Shown here one piece after another: positions 24,021-31,860 of a DNA stretch of 64,000 nucleotides. Every line of letters begins with the position of its first letter. The first letter of the stretch is position 1. The stretch comes from REEB52 sp964626905 (GTDB lineage Bacteria; Chlamydiota; Chlamydiia; Chlamydiales; SM23-39), in contig CAZVHA010000003.1 in NCBI GenBank assembly GCA_964626905.1, forward strand, positions 1-64,000. The letters run 5' to 3'. Under the pieces are notes generated by a model, which was not told the origin of the DNA, did not search any database, and saw only the letters and a program-made list of their open reading frames with translations. The translations under genes and the position numbers were made by a program.

Positions 24021-24948
24021 TTTTCCAAGCCATTTTCTCCTGATAGTCCCATTTTCTAAACGGCTTTCCCCCCTCTTGATAAGGGCGAATGCGAGGGGCC
24101 TGTTCGCAAGGAGAAGCGCAGCACCCCTTATGCTCTTTCAAACAGCTGGGACAACACAAAAAGAGCGCATTGCAATCCATATTTGCGCAGTTATAGTAGA
24201 CATCGCACGGCGTATCACAACACTTGCAATGGCTGATGGGTGGATTTTCCTCTCCCATTGGGACGCCCAAGCGATCGTCGAAGACGAAGAGTTTTCCCTC
24301 CCAGTGCTCACTCCCCGCTTCTAAGCCATACTGAATGACGCCGCCATCGAGCTGAAAAACCTGATCAAACCCTTCCTCTTTCATGAGTGAAGAAAAATAC
24401 TCGCACCGAATGCCTCCAGTGCAATACATCATCACCTTGGTCTTTTTGGGATCCCGCTCCTCTTTCAGTTTACGCGCATAAGCGGGAAACTGACGAAAGG
24501 TCTCGAGTTTGGGTAGCTCTGCCCCCTGAAAACGGCCAATCTTCCACTCGTAGTCGTTGCGCACGTCGAGAATGAGGGTGTTTTCATCGCGCTCCTCGAT
24601 CATTTTTTTCCACACTTCAGGGACAACGGACTCGCCCCTTTTGGAAAAATCGACCTCACAATCGACAGCGACGAGCTGCCGCCGGTATTTGACTCTCATT
24701 TTCGCAAATGCGTGCTCGGTGGCGGGGTGCACTTTGAAAGGCATTTTTTGAAAACGGCTCCCCATCCAGGCCATATACTCATCCGCGTGATCGGCCCGCC
24801 CGCTCGCCTGTCCATTGATCCCCTGCGTGGAGATATAGATTCTCCCTCGAAAATCGCGGGTCTCAAAAAAAGCCTTATGCAAGGCGATCTCATTTTGAGG
24901 GTCATCTAACGGCTCAATTGAGTAGTAAGCTAAAACTTTATATTCCAT
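24001..24948 (-). CDS. trhO: tRNA uridine(34) hydroxylase TrhO (UPF0176, rhodanese domain)
   Basis: 315 residues. An N-terminal acylphosphatase-like domain (YISTQGINGQASGRADHADEY) is followed by a rhodanese domain (LILDVRNDYEWKIGRFQGA) with catalytic Cys in MYCTGGIRCE, and a C-terminal cysteine-rich zinc-binding region (HCKCCDTPCDVYYNC, FLCCPSCLKEHKGCC). The family hydroxylates U34 of some tRNAs to 5-hydroxyuridine. Intact and of usual length. Confidence 0.92.
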   Translation of the reverse strand: MEYKVLAYYSIEPLDDPQNEIALHKAFFETRDFRGRIYISTQGINGQASGRADHADEYMAWMGSRFQKMPFKVHPATEHAFAKMRVKYRRQLVAVDCEVDFSKRGESVVPEVWKKMIEERDENTLILDVRNDYEWKIGRFQGAELPKLETFRQFPAYARKLKEERDPKKTKVMMYCTGGIRCEYFSSLMKEEGFDQVFQLDGGVIQYGLEAGSEHWEGKLFVFDDRLGVPMGEENPPISHCKCCDTPCDVYYNCANMDCNALFLCCPSCLKEHKGCCASPCEQAPRIRPYQEGGKPFRKWDYQEKMAWKNASLQS

Positions 24949-24996
24949 AGGTGCTCCTAATTTACCCCACCAGATGAGATGATTGCAAGTTTCAAT

Positions 24997-25026
24997 TTGC
25001 TAAAAATACCCTCACTTCGCTACACT
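24997..25026 (+). promoter_or_regulatory. Candidate rpsD promoter
   Basis: TTGCTA (24997-25002), an 18-bp spacer, and TACACT (25021-25026), 40 bp before the rpsD ATG, which has GGAGAG as ribosome binding site. Moderate match to the housekeeping consensus. Confidence 0.35.
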
Positions 25027-25065
25027 ACTGTCCTTTGAATTGTAACCTTTTCGGAGAGAACTTAA

Positions 25066-25686
25066 ATGACTCGTTACAGAGGACCTAAAAATCGAATCGC
25101 CCGTAAATATGCAGCCAATATCTTTGGCAAAGCACGCAATCCCATGCTACACAAACAGCATCCTCCGGGAATGCACGGCGCAAAACGGAAGAAGAAATCA
25201 GATTTTGGCGCGCAGCTAGAAGAGCGGCAGAAATTGAAGGCTGTCTACGGAATGTTGAGCCAGAAGCAGTTGGTGAACGCCTACCACAAGGCTTTGCAGA
25301 TCAAGGGAAATACAGCGACCCTATTCTTAGAGCAGCTTGAGTGCCGTCTTGACAGCGTGGTCTATCGCCTGCGGTTTTCCTCGTCGATTTTTGGGGCGCA
25401 GCAGCTCGTCTCCCACGGCCACGTCTACGTGGACGGGAAAAAGGTTGACCGAAGATCATTCTTGGTCAGGCCGGGGATGACGGTATCGATCAAGCCGAAG
25501 TCGCGTCAGATGAAGCCGATTTTGATGGCGCAAGAAAACATCAGCCGAGAAGTTCCTGGGTATCTCTCTTTAGAGGAGGATAAGTTTTCAGGGAAATTGC
25601 TCGCATCGCCAGAGCTCGATCAGGTGCCATTGCCGCTTCCGATCAACATTCCACTGGTTTGTGAATTCATTTCCCACACGACGTAA
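25066..25686 (+). CDS. rpsD: 30S ribosomal protein S4
   Basis: 206 residues, the usual size. N-terminal MTRYRGPKNRIARKY; KTVYGML-type segment (LKAVYGMLSQKQL); S4 RNA-binding domain (LECRLDSVVYRL, AQQLVSHGHVYVDGKKVD). A primary binder of 16S rRNA that nucleates 30S assembly. It is encoded alone, away from the alpha operon, as in Chlamydia, and heads a rightward run with the permease, nfo and asnS. Confidence 0.97.
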   Translation: MTRYRGPKNRIARKYAANIFGKARNPMLHKQHPPGMHGAKRKKKSDFGAQLEERQKLKAVYGMLSQKQLVNAYHKALQIKGNTATLFLEQLECRLDSVVYRLRFSSSIFGAQQLVSHGHVYVDGKKVDRRSFLVRPGMTVSIKPKSRQMKPILMAQENISREVPGYLSLEEDKFSGKLLASPELDQVPLPLPINIPLVCEFISHTT

Positions 25687-25690
25687 GGCC

Positions 25691-27163
25691 ATGATTAAAA
25701 AATTATTTTTGCGCAAGCGCCTCCAAGCTGACTTCGTCGAGGTAGATGATGAGAAGCACGGCTTGAAGCGTCACTTGGGCTGGTTTCAGCTCATTGTCAT
25801 TGGAATTGGGGCCATCATTGGGGCGGGGATTTTTGTCATCACGGGGACGGCGGCGGCGGAGTATGCAGGTCCGGCGATTGTCCTCTCCTTCATTTCGGCG
25901 TCGATCATCTGCATTTTTGCAGGTCTTTGCTATGCGGAGCTCTCGTCGCTCATTCCGATTGCGGGGGGATCCTATTCTTACGCCTATGTCGCTTTGGGGG
26001 AGCTGCCAGCCTGGATTATTGGCTGGTCGGTTTCTGGGCAATATATTCTTGCGTCATCGACCGTTGCGGTGGGTTGGTCTGGCTATTTTAAGAGTTTTTT
26101 AAACGGGATCGGATTGCGATTACCGGACCATTTGAGTGCATCTCCTTTCCATTATGAGGTGGGGCATGGGTGGTCTTGGAGCGGATCTCTGATCGATCTT
26201 CCGGCGATTTTGCTCGTCGTATTTATCGGTGCGATGATTTCGATTGGGATTAAGGCGGCGGCTCGCTTCAACAATGCCATGGTGGTGATCAAACTGTGCA
26301 CGGTAGCCCTTTTCATCATCATTGGGATTGCCCATATCGATCCGAGTAACTGGCACCCCTTTATTCCTGAAAACACGGGCCGTTTCGGAGATTTTGGCAT
26401 CAGCGGCATTTTCCGTGGAGCGGGGCTCGTCTTCTTTGCCTATATCGGCTTTGATACAGTATCGACTTTGGCGCAGGACGCCAAAAGCCCACAGCGAGAT
26501 CTTCCGCGAGGGATTTTAGGATCGCTTCTTATATGCACACTCGCCTATATCATCGTCGCGCTCATTTTGACAGGGATTGTGAGCTACAAAACGCTCAATG
26601 TGCCTGATCCGATAGCGGTGGCGCTCGATGCGATGGGCCCCGGCTTTTTTTGGGTCTCGTCGATTGTGAAGGTGGCGATTTTAGCAGGTCTTGCGTCGGT
26701 GGTTCTCGTTCAAGTGCTGGGGCAAACCCGCATGTTTATGGCGATCGGGAAGGATGGTCTTTTGCCAAAGACATTTTCAAAGATCCACTCGAAAACGCAC
26801 AATCCTTTGGCGGGGACGATGATCACTACGGCGGCTGTATTGGTCCTAGCTGGGCTATTTCCCGTTGCGATTTTGGGCCAGCTCGTTTCGATAATGACCC
26901 TCTTTATCTTTGCGATTGTCTGCCTCGGGGTTTGGGTCCTTCGGCACACACATCCCGAATTTAAGCGCCCATTTAGAGTCCCATTTGTCCCCTGGATTCC
27001 GCTCCTTGGGATAGTGACCTGTGTTGGCCAGATGTTCTTTTTACCGATGGTGACCTGGGTTCAGCTGCTCGTTTGGTTAGCCCTTGGTTTTGTCGTCTAT
27101 TTTGCCTATAGCATAAGGCACAGCAAAATCCGGCTTGAGCATACGGCTGCAAAAGAAAAATGA
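25691..27163 (+). CDS. APC-superfamily amino acid permease (cationic amino acid transporter type)
   Basis: 490 residues from ATG 25691, four bases after the rpsD stop. About 12 membrane helices. The first carries the APC signature GIGAIIGAGIFVITG, and the third begins GGSYSYAYVALGELPAW. The overall pattern is that of the CAT/YfnA group, importing basic or other amino acids. That fits an intracellular organism scavenging amino acids; the exact substrate is unknown. Its stop overlaps the nfo start (ATGA). Confidence 0.9.
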   Translation: MIKKLFLRKRLQADFVEVDDEKHGLKRHLGWFQLIVIGIGAIIGAGIFVITGTAAAEYAGPAIVLSFISASIICIFAGLCYAELSSLIPIAGGSYSYAYVALGELPAWIIGWSVSGQYILASSTVAVGWSGYFKSFLNGIGLRLPDHLSASPFHYEVGHGWSWSGSLIDLPAILLVVFIGAMISIGIKAAARFNNAMVVIKLCTVALFIIIGIAHIDPSNWHPFIPENTGRFGDFGISGIFRGAGLVFFAYIGFDTVSTLAQDAKSPQRDLPRGILGSLLICTLAYIIVALILTGIVSYKTLNVPDPIAVALDAMGPGFFWVSSIVKVAILAGLASVVLVQVLGQTRMFMAIGKDGLLPKTFSKIHSKTHNPLAGTMITTAAVLVLAGLFPVAILGQLVSIMTLFIFAIVCLGVWVLRHTHPEFKRPFRVPFVPWIPLLGIVTCVGQMFFLPMVTWVQLLVWLALGFVVYFAYSIRHSKIRLEHTAAKEK

Positions 27164-28032
27164 AAAAGATTCTTATAGGAGCTCACACATCGGCTGCTGG
27201 GGGTGCCCACAATGCTCTCTATCAAGGGCGCGATATTGGGGCGAGTGCGATCCAGCTGTTTACGAGCAATCAAAAGCAGTGGACAGGGAGGGCGATTTCT
27301 CAAGAGGAGGTTGCCCTTTGGGAAAAGGGGCTCTCAGAGACAGGCATTAGCCATGTGATGAGCCACGACAGTTACCTGATCAATTTGGGGGCTCCGAATC
27401 TCGATATTCTCATGAAGAGCCGAAAAGCGTTTCGCGAGGAAATTGAGCGGTGCCATCTTTTAAAAATCCCCTATTTGAATTTCCATCCGGGCGCCTACAC
27501 GAGTAGCAGTGTGGAGGCGTGTATTGAGACGATTATCGAAAGTCTTTTGGAGGTGGCGGAGCTGACGCAAAAGGGGACAACGAAGCTCCTTTTAGAGACG
27601 ACAGCGGGCCAAGGGAGCAGTGTGGGCCATCGTTTTGAGGATCTGGGCGCCATCATTGAAGGGGTCAAAGGAAGACTTCCGATTGGGGTCTGTATAGACA
27701 CTTGCCATATTTTTGCGGCGGGTTATGATATTCGCACCAAAGAGGGCTGGGAAAAGACGCTTCAGGAGTTCGATGAAAAAATTGGGCTCAAATTTCTTTG
27801 CGCATTTCACCTGAACGATTCGGCGAAAGATTTTGGATCGAGGGTGGATAGGCATGCAGGCATTGGGCAAGGAAAAATTGGATATGAATCTTTTCGCTAC
27901 CTGATGCAACATAGCGATGTGCCCAAATATTTAGAGACGCCGAACGGCCCTGAAAGCTGGAAGAATGAAATTGACCTTTTGAAAAAATATGCAGAAGAGA
28001 AAAATCAAAGAGCTGCTCAATCAAGAGCCTGA
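27160..28032 (+). CDS. nfo: Endonuclease IV (AP endonuclease)
   Basis: 290 residues, full length. TIM-barrel metal sites are visible: IGAHTSAAGG, YLNFHPGAY, LLETTAGQGSSVG, VCIDTCHIFAAGYD, HLNDSAKDFGSRVDRHAGIGQG, and LETPNGPESW. It cuts DNA 5' to abasic sites in base excision repair using three zinc ions. ATGA overlap with the permease; rpsD-nfo proximity is as in Chlamydia. Confidence 0.96.
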   Translation: MKKILIGAHTSAAGGAHNALYQGRDIGASAIQLFTSNQKQWTGRAISQEEVALWEKGLSETGISHVMSHDSYLINLGAPNLDILMKSRKAFREEIERCHLLKIPYLNFHPGAYTSSSVEACIETIIESLLEVAELTQKGTTKLLLETTAGQGSSVGHRFEDLGAIIEGVKGRLPIGVCIDTCHIFAAGYDIRTKEGWEKTLQEFDEKIGLKFLCAFHLNDSAKDFGSRVDRHAGIGQGKIGYESFRYLMQHSDVPKYLETPNGPESWKNEIDLLKKYAEEKNQRAAQSRA

Positions 28033-29347
28033 GACAAAAGCGACTGTACGGGGATGGGTTCGCACTGTCCGCGACCAAAAATCATTCTCCTTTATCGAGG
28101 TGAATGACGGATCGACCTTGAGCAACTTGCAAGTGGTCGCTGATGCGGCCATTCCTGGGTATGAAAAGGCCCTTTTGGACTTAAGCGTTGGGGCTTCAGT
28201 GGCAATTTCGGGTCATCTCGTGAAGAGCCAGGGGAAAAATCAGGCCGTTGAACTCAAAGCAGAAGAGATTCGGGTGATTGGGAAAGCGGATCCGGCCCGA
28301 TATCCTTTGCAAAAGAAAAGACACTCGTTTGAATTTTTGCGCACAATTGCCCATTTGCGGCCGAGGACGAATACGCAAGGGGCCATTGTGCGCGTGAGAA
28401 ACGCGCTCGCCTTTGCGACGCATCTTTTTTTTCAAGAGCGGGGGTTTTTCTACATTCACACTCCGATCATCACGGGTTCCGATTGTGAAGGGGTCGGCGA
28501 AATGTTTCGGGTGACGACGCTCGAAAAACCAGATCCAGCGAAAGACTTTTTTGGGAAAACGACCTATCTCACAGTTTCGGGCCAACTCGAGGCGGAGAGC
28601 CTTGCATGCGCTCTTTCAGACATCTACACATTTGCCCCGACATTTCGGGCGGAAAACTCGAACACGAGTCGCCATTTGGCCGAATTTTGGATGATTGAGC
28701 CAGAGATGGCCTTTGCCGATTTAAAGGACGATATGGAGTGTGCTGAGAGCTATCTCAAATTTTGCATTCACTATCTTCTAAAACACTCGCAAGAAGACCT
28801 CGCATTTTTCGACAAATTTATCGAAAATGGGCTGATTCAAAGGCTTGAGCATGTGGCCCACACCCCTTTTACCCACATTTCCTACACCGAGGCGATCAAA
28901 ATTTTAGAAAAAGCGCCAAAATCGTTTGAATTTCCCGTCAAATGGGGAGTGGATCTCCAATCGGAACACGAGAGGTATTTGGCGGAGGAGCACTTTAAAA
29001 AGCCGGTGATTTTGACCGACTATCCGAAGAAGATCAAAGCCTTTTATATGCGGGACAATGACGATGGAAAAACGGTGGCTGCGATGGACATTCTCGTCCC
29101 GAAAATTGGGGAGATCATCGGGGGATCGCAGCGCGAAGAGCGGCTCGATGTTTTGAGACAAAAAATTGCCGATTTTGGGCTGAACCCTGAAGAGTACCTG
29201 TGGTATCTCGAACTCAGAGAATTTGGCTCTGTTCCCCACGCAGGATTTGGGCTTGGGTTTGAGCGGCTGATCCTATTTGCGACGGGGATGGAAAACATTC
29301 GAGATGTGATCCCCTTTCCGAGATATCCTGGGCATGCTGAATTTTGA
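27989..29347 (+). CDS. asnS: Asparaginyl-tRNA synthetase
   Basis: 452 residues. N-terminal OB-fold anticodon-binding domain (ATVRGWVRTVRDQKSFSFIEV) and a class IIb core with motif 2 (TFRAENSNTSRHLAEFWMIEPEM), a GGSQREERLDVL segment, and motif 3 (GFGLGFERLI). The AsnRS-specific HAGFGLG pattern separates it from AspRS. It charges tRNA-Asn directly. Chlamydia proper lacks it and uses GatCAB amidation, so its presence marks an environmental lineage. The start overlaps the end of nfo by 44 bp. Its stop abuts that of convergent hemA. Confidence 0.94.
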   Translation: MQKRKIKELLNQEPETKATVRGWVRTVRDQKSFSFIEVNDGSTLSNLQVVADAAIPGYEKALLDLSVGASVAISGHLVKSQGKNQAVELKAEEIRVIGKADPARYPLQKKRHSFEFLRTIAHLRPRTNTQGAIVRVRNALAFATHLFFQERGFFYIHTPIITGSDCEGVGEMFRVTTLEKPDPAKDFFGKTTYLTVSGQLEAESLACALSDIYTFAPTFRAENSNTSRHLAEFWMIEPEMAFADLKDDMECAESYLKFCIHYLLKHSQEDLAFFDKFIENGLIQRLEHVAHTPFTHISYTEAIKILEKAPKSFEFPVKWGVDLQSEHERYLAEEHFKKPVILTDYPKKIKAFYMRDNDDGKTVAAMDILVPKIGEIIGGSQREERLDVLRQKIADFGLNPEEYLWYLELREFGSVPHAGFGLGFERLILFATGMENIRDVIPFPRYPGHAEF

Positions 29348-30310
29348 CTAGAGAGACAGCTGCAAAACATTTGGGGCGTGCGGGATTTTCATTTGCCTTT
29401 GTCTGAACAGGCGCGAGAGGCGCACGACCCTTTCTCGGATGAACGATTCCCCTTTTTCTGAGGTGTATGCAGACTGATTTTCTTCAATCCAAGAGTTAAT
29501 CTCTTCGATATTGTAGATGCGCGCTTCAACAGCAGGGTCGATGCCGCGTGGAACACTGAGATCAAAGAGAATCTGGCTGGACCTCCCTTTTCCCCGAATG
29601 AGGTATTCACTTCCATTGGCTGCACAGACGATGATCCCATATTTTTGCCACTCGTCCAAAAGGCGCCGATCTCCTACTTGAAGCCCTTCGATCTTCACCT
29701 GGGATGCACTTCTCGTGCAAAGGGTGATATTTTCCACTTTTTTATGCATTAAAAAGGAGATGAGTCCCCGGTTGATTTGCGAGTAGCCGACGAGGAGGAT
29801 CTTTTGGCCGTGCCAATCTGCGAGTCGCCAGAGGGCGCCATAGAGGGTGATCGGCCCTTTTTGCAGTTCAATGGAGCGAATTTCTTTGCTCACTTTGAGC
29901 GCTTTTTGAAACATAAAGTGCATGCAAAAAGGGACTCTTTTAGCTCCCGCGTAGGCGAGGCGCACCTGTCTTTGGATTTCGCTTTCGGCAAAAATGGCAC
30001 TGTCGAGCCCTGCTGCTACTTTGCAAAGGTGAAAAAAGCAATCGGTTCCAAAAAAAGAGTATAACGCCTGTTCAAAGGAGCTGCTGATATACTTCCGGAG
30101 CTGAGCGAGCAAATAGCGGTGTGCGTCGGCCAAATCGGGGGCGCTAAAATAGAGCTCGGTCCGATTGCAAGTGGAGAGGGTGATGATGGGGTAGGGAGAA
30201 AAGGGGGATTCTTCGCTCCAAAGATATAAAACAGCTTTTGCCACCTGCTCTCGCAGGGGTAAATCGGCTGTTTTGTGATTCACTCCGAGGACTCCGACAA
30301 ACATATTCAC
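29348..30310 (-). CDS. hemA: Glutamyl-tRNA reductase
   Basis: 320 residues. Conserved GVLGVNHKTADLPLRE, catalytic Cys in TLSTCNRTELYF, substrate-site AESEIQRQVRLAYAGAK, and an NADPH-domain glycine region that is degenerate (ILLVGYSQINRGLISFL). It makes glutamate-1-semialdehyde, the first committed step of haem synthesis. Shorter than the roughly 420 residues of E. coli HemA, as I recall for chlamydial versions. Monocistronic here, convergent with asnS, divergent from rluD. Confidence 0.9.
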   Translation of the reverse strand: MNMFVGVLGVNHKTADLPLREQVAKAVLYLWSEESPFSPYPIITLSTCNRTELYFSAPDLADAHRYLLAQLRKYISSSFEQALYSFFGTDCFFHLCKVAAGLDSAIFAESEIQRQVRLAYAGAKRVPFCMHFMFQKALKVSKEIRSIELQKGPITLYGALWRLADWHGQKILLVGYSQINRGLISFLMHKKVENITLCTRSASQVKIEGLQVGDRRLLDEWQKYGIIVCAANGSEYLIRGKGRSSQILFDLSVPRGIDPAVEARIYNIEEINSWIEENQSAYTSEKGESFIRERVVRLSRLFRQRQMKIPHAPNVLQLSL

Positions 30311-30395
30311 TAATCTACCTACGTAAACTAAAAAATTTCAATGACATTGATTCGTCCTTGAGCCCAATGTTCAGATTCGGTAAAATCGGACGGAA

Positions 30396-31340
30396 ATGTC
30401 AGTTGCGGATGAGCACGAGTTTCTCTTTATTTCGGCGAGGGAAGAAGGGACGCGGATCGATAAACTTTTAGCGAGCCGTTTTCCGAACCATTCGAGGACC
30501 TATTTCCAGCACCTCCTCGATATTGGCTGTGTCTTACTGAATGGAGAGCCGGTCAAAAAGAGGATCATCCCCGAAGAGGGGGATGAAATTGAGGTCTGCT
30601 TTCAGGCGATCCCTGAGGCTTCCCTCGAGCCGGAGGACATCCCACTAGACATCCTCTATGAAGATGAATATATCCTCGCTGTGAATAAGCCGGCAGGGCT
30701 CGTGGTCCATCCGGCACCGGGCCATTGGTCGGGGACCTTTGTCAATGCCCTTCTCCACCACTGCAAGGAAATTGCCCCTGGCCGCGACCCTCTTCGTCCC
30801 GGGATTGTCCATCGGCTCGACAAAGATACGACGGGGATTTTGCTCGCAGCGAAAACCTTGCCAGCCCATCAAAAGTTGATCGAGCTCTTTTCGATGCAAA
30901 AAATGGAAAAGCTCTACCTTGCGATTTGCCAGGGAAAGCCCTCCAAGGGGATCGTCAACGTGCCGATTGGACGCCATCCGGTGCATCGCAAAGAGATGGC
31001 AGCGCTTCCCGATGGGAGGGAGGCGATCACAGAAATCCAAGTAGCCGCTTGCAATGGGAACACATCCCTTGTTTTGGCCAAACCAAAAACGGGAAGGACG
31101 CATCAAATCCGGGTCCACCTAAAACACATTGGCTGTCCCGTGATTGGGGATCCCATTTATGGGCGAGGTGATTTGCATCCTAGACCACTCCTGCACGCTT
31201 ATCGCCTCTCATTTGAGCATCCGATCAATAAAGTACCCATGAATCTGATCGCGCCAATCCCTGCCGATATGAAAGAGTGGCTGAAGAAATTGTGTGGTCC
31301 GCTGCTATGCCAGCCGGTGCTCGATAGCCATTCCCGATAA
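30396..31340 (+). CDS. rluD: 23S rRNA pseudouridine synthase, RluD family
   Basis: 314 residues. N-terminal S4 domain (TRIDKLLASRFPNHSRTYFQHLLDIG), then catalytic domain with GLVVHPAPGHW, catalytic Asp near 142 in HRLDKDTTGILL, and GRTHQIRVHLKHIGCPVIGD. It converts uridines of helix 69 in 23S rRNA. Its stop codon is followed two bases later by a CCACCGAGG-type inverted-repeat element. Confidence 0.93.
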   Translation: MSVADEHEFLFISAREEGTRIDKLLASRFPNHSRTYFQHLLDIGCVLLNGEPVKKRIIPEEGDEIEVCFQAIPEASLEPEDIPLDILYEDEYILAVNKPAGLVVHPAPGHWSGTFVNALLHHCKEIAPGRDPLRPGIVHRLDKDTTGILLAAKTLPAHQKLIELFSMQKMEKLYLAICQGKPSKGIVNVPIGRHPVHRKEMAALPDGREAITEIQVAACNGNTSLVLAKPKTGRTHQIRVHLKHIGCPVIGDPIYGRGDLHPRPLLHAYRLSFEHPINKVPMNLIAPIPADMKEWLKKLCGPLLCQPVLDSHSR

Positions 31341-31342
31341 AG

Positions 31343-31510
31343 GGCGGTAAAATAACCACCGAGGACACCGAAAACACCGAGGGGAAGGTGTTTGTCCTAA
31401 CGTTGCCTAACTTACCCATTCCCCCTTTAGTATTCCAAGTCCTGTCATTTCTCAAATTATTTAAGCCCCTCCTCGGTGTTTTCGGTGTCCTCGGTGGTTA
31501 TTTTACCGCC
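31343..31510. repeat. CCACCGAGGACACCG inverted-repeat element, copy 1
   Basis: Arms 31343-31384 and 31466-31510 are near-perfect inverted repeats (GGCGGTAAAATAACCACCG... and ...CGGTGGTTATTTTACCGCC). An 81-bp interior differs from that of copy 2 at 61580. The right flank TGCAACAAGGCC matches the extended left end of copy 2 (GGCCTTGTTGCA). Translation gives the TTEDTENTEG peptide that I recall as a recurrent spurious protein in many genomes. No transposase inside. Confidence 0.8.
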
Positions 31511-31613
31511 TCTAATGCAACAAGGCCAACCCTTTTCTTGTTGTACAATATTTGCCCAAGGCGTATATTTTTCTTGAATTCGAACTCCCTATTGGAAAGA
31601 GGCACGGCATCAC

Positions 31614-31853
31614 ATGAAAGAATTTGTGGAATACATAGTCAAAAATCTCGTCGATCATCCCGATCAAGTGCGCATCAATGAGATCGGAGGCACACACACG
31701 CTCATCATCGAGCTCGGCGTTGAAAAATCGGATATTGGGAAAATCATCGGCAAAAAGGGGAAGACGATCAATGCGATCCGGACTCTTTTAATGTCGGTGG
31801 CAAGCCGCAACGGCCTCCGGGTCAACCTCGAGATCATCGAAGATCCAAAATAA
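31614..31853 (+). CDS. khpA: KH-domain RNA-binding protein KhpA
   Basis: 79 residues, the usual size. A single KH domain with GxxG loop IGKIIGKKGKTINAIRTLL and conserved N-terminus MKEFVEYIVKNLVDHPD. In Gram-positives KhpA partners with KhpB to bind small RNAs and mRNAs and affects cell division. Small stand-alone gene, convergent with the DHH-family gene 7 bp away. Confidence 0.92.
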   Translation: MKEFVEYIVKNLVDHPDQVRINEIGGTHTLIIELGVEKSDIGKIIGKKGKTINAIRTLLMSVASRNGLRVNLEIIEDPK

Positions 31854-31860
31854 GGGACGA

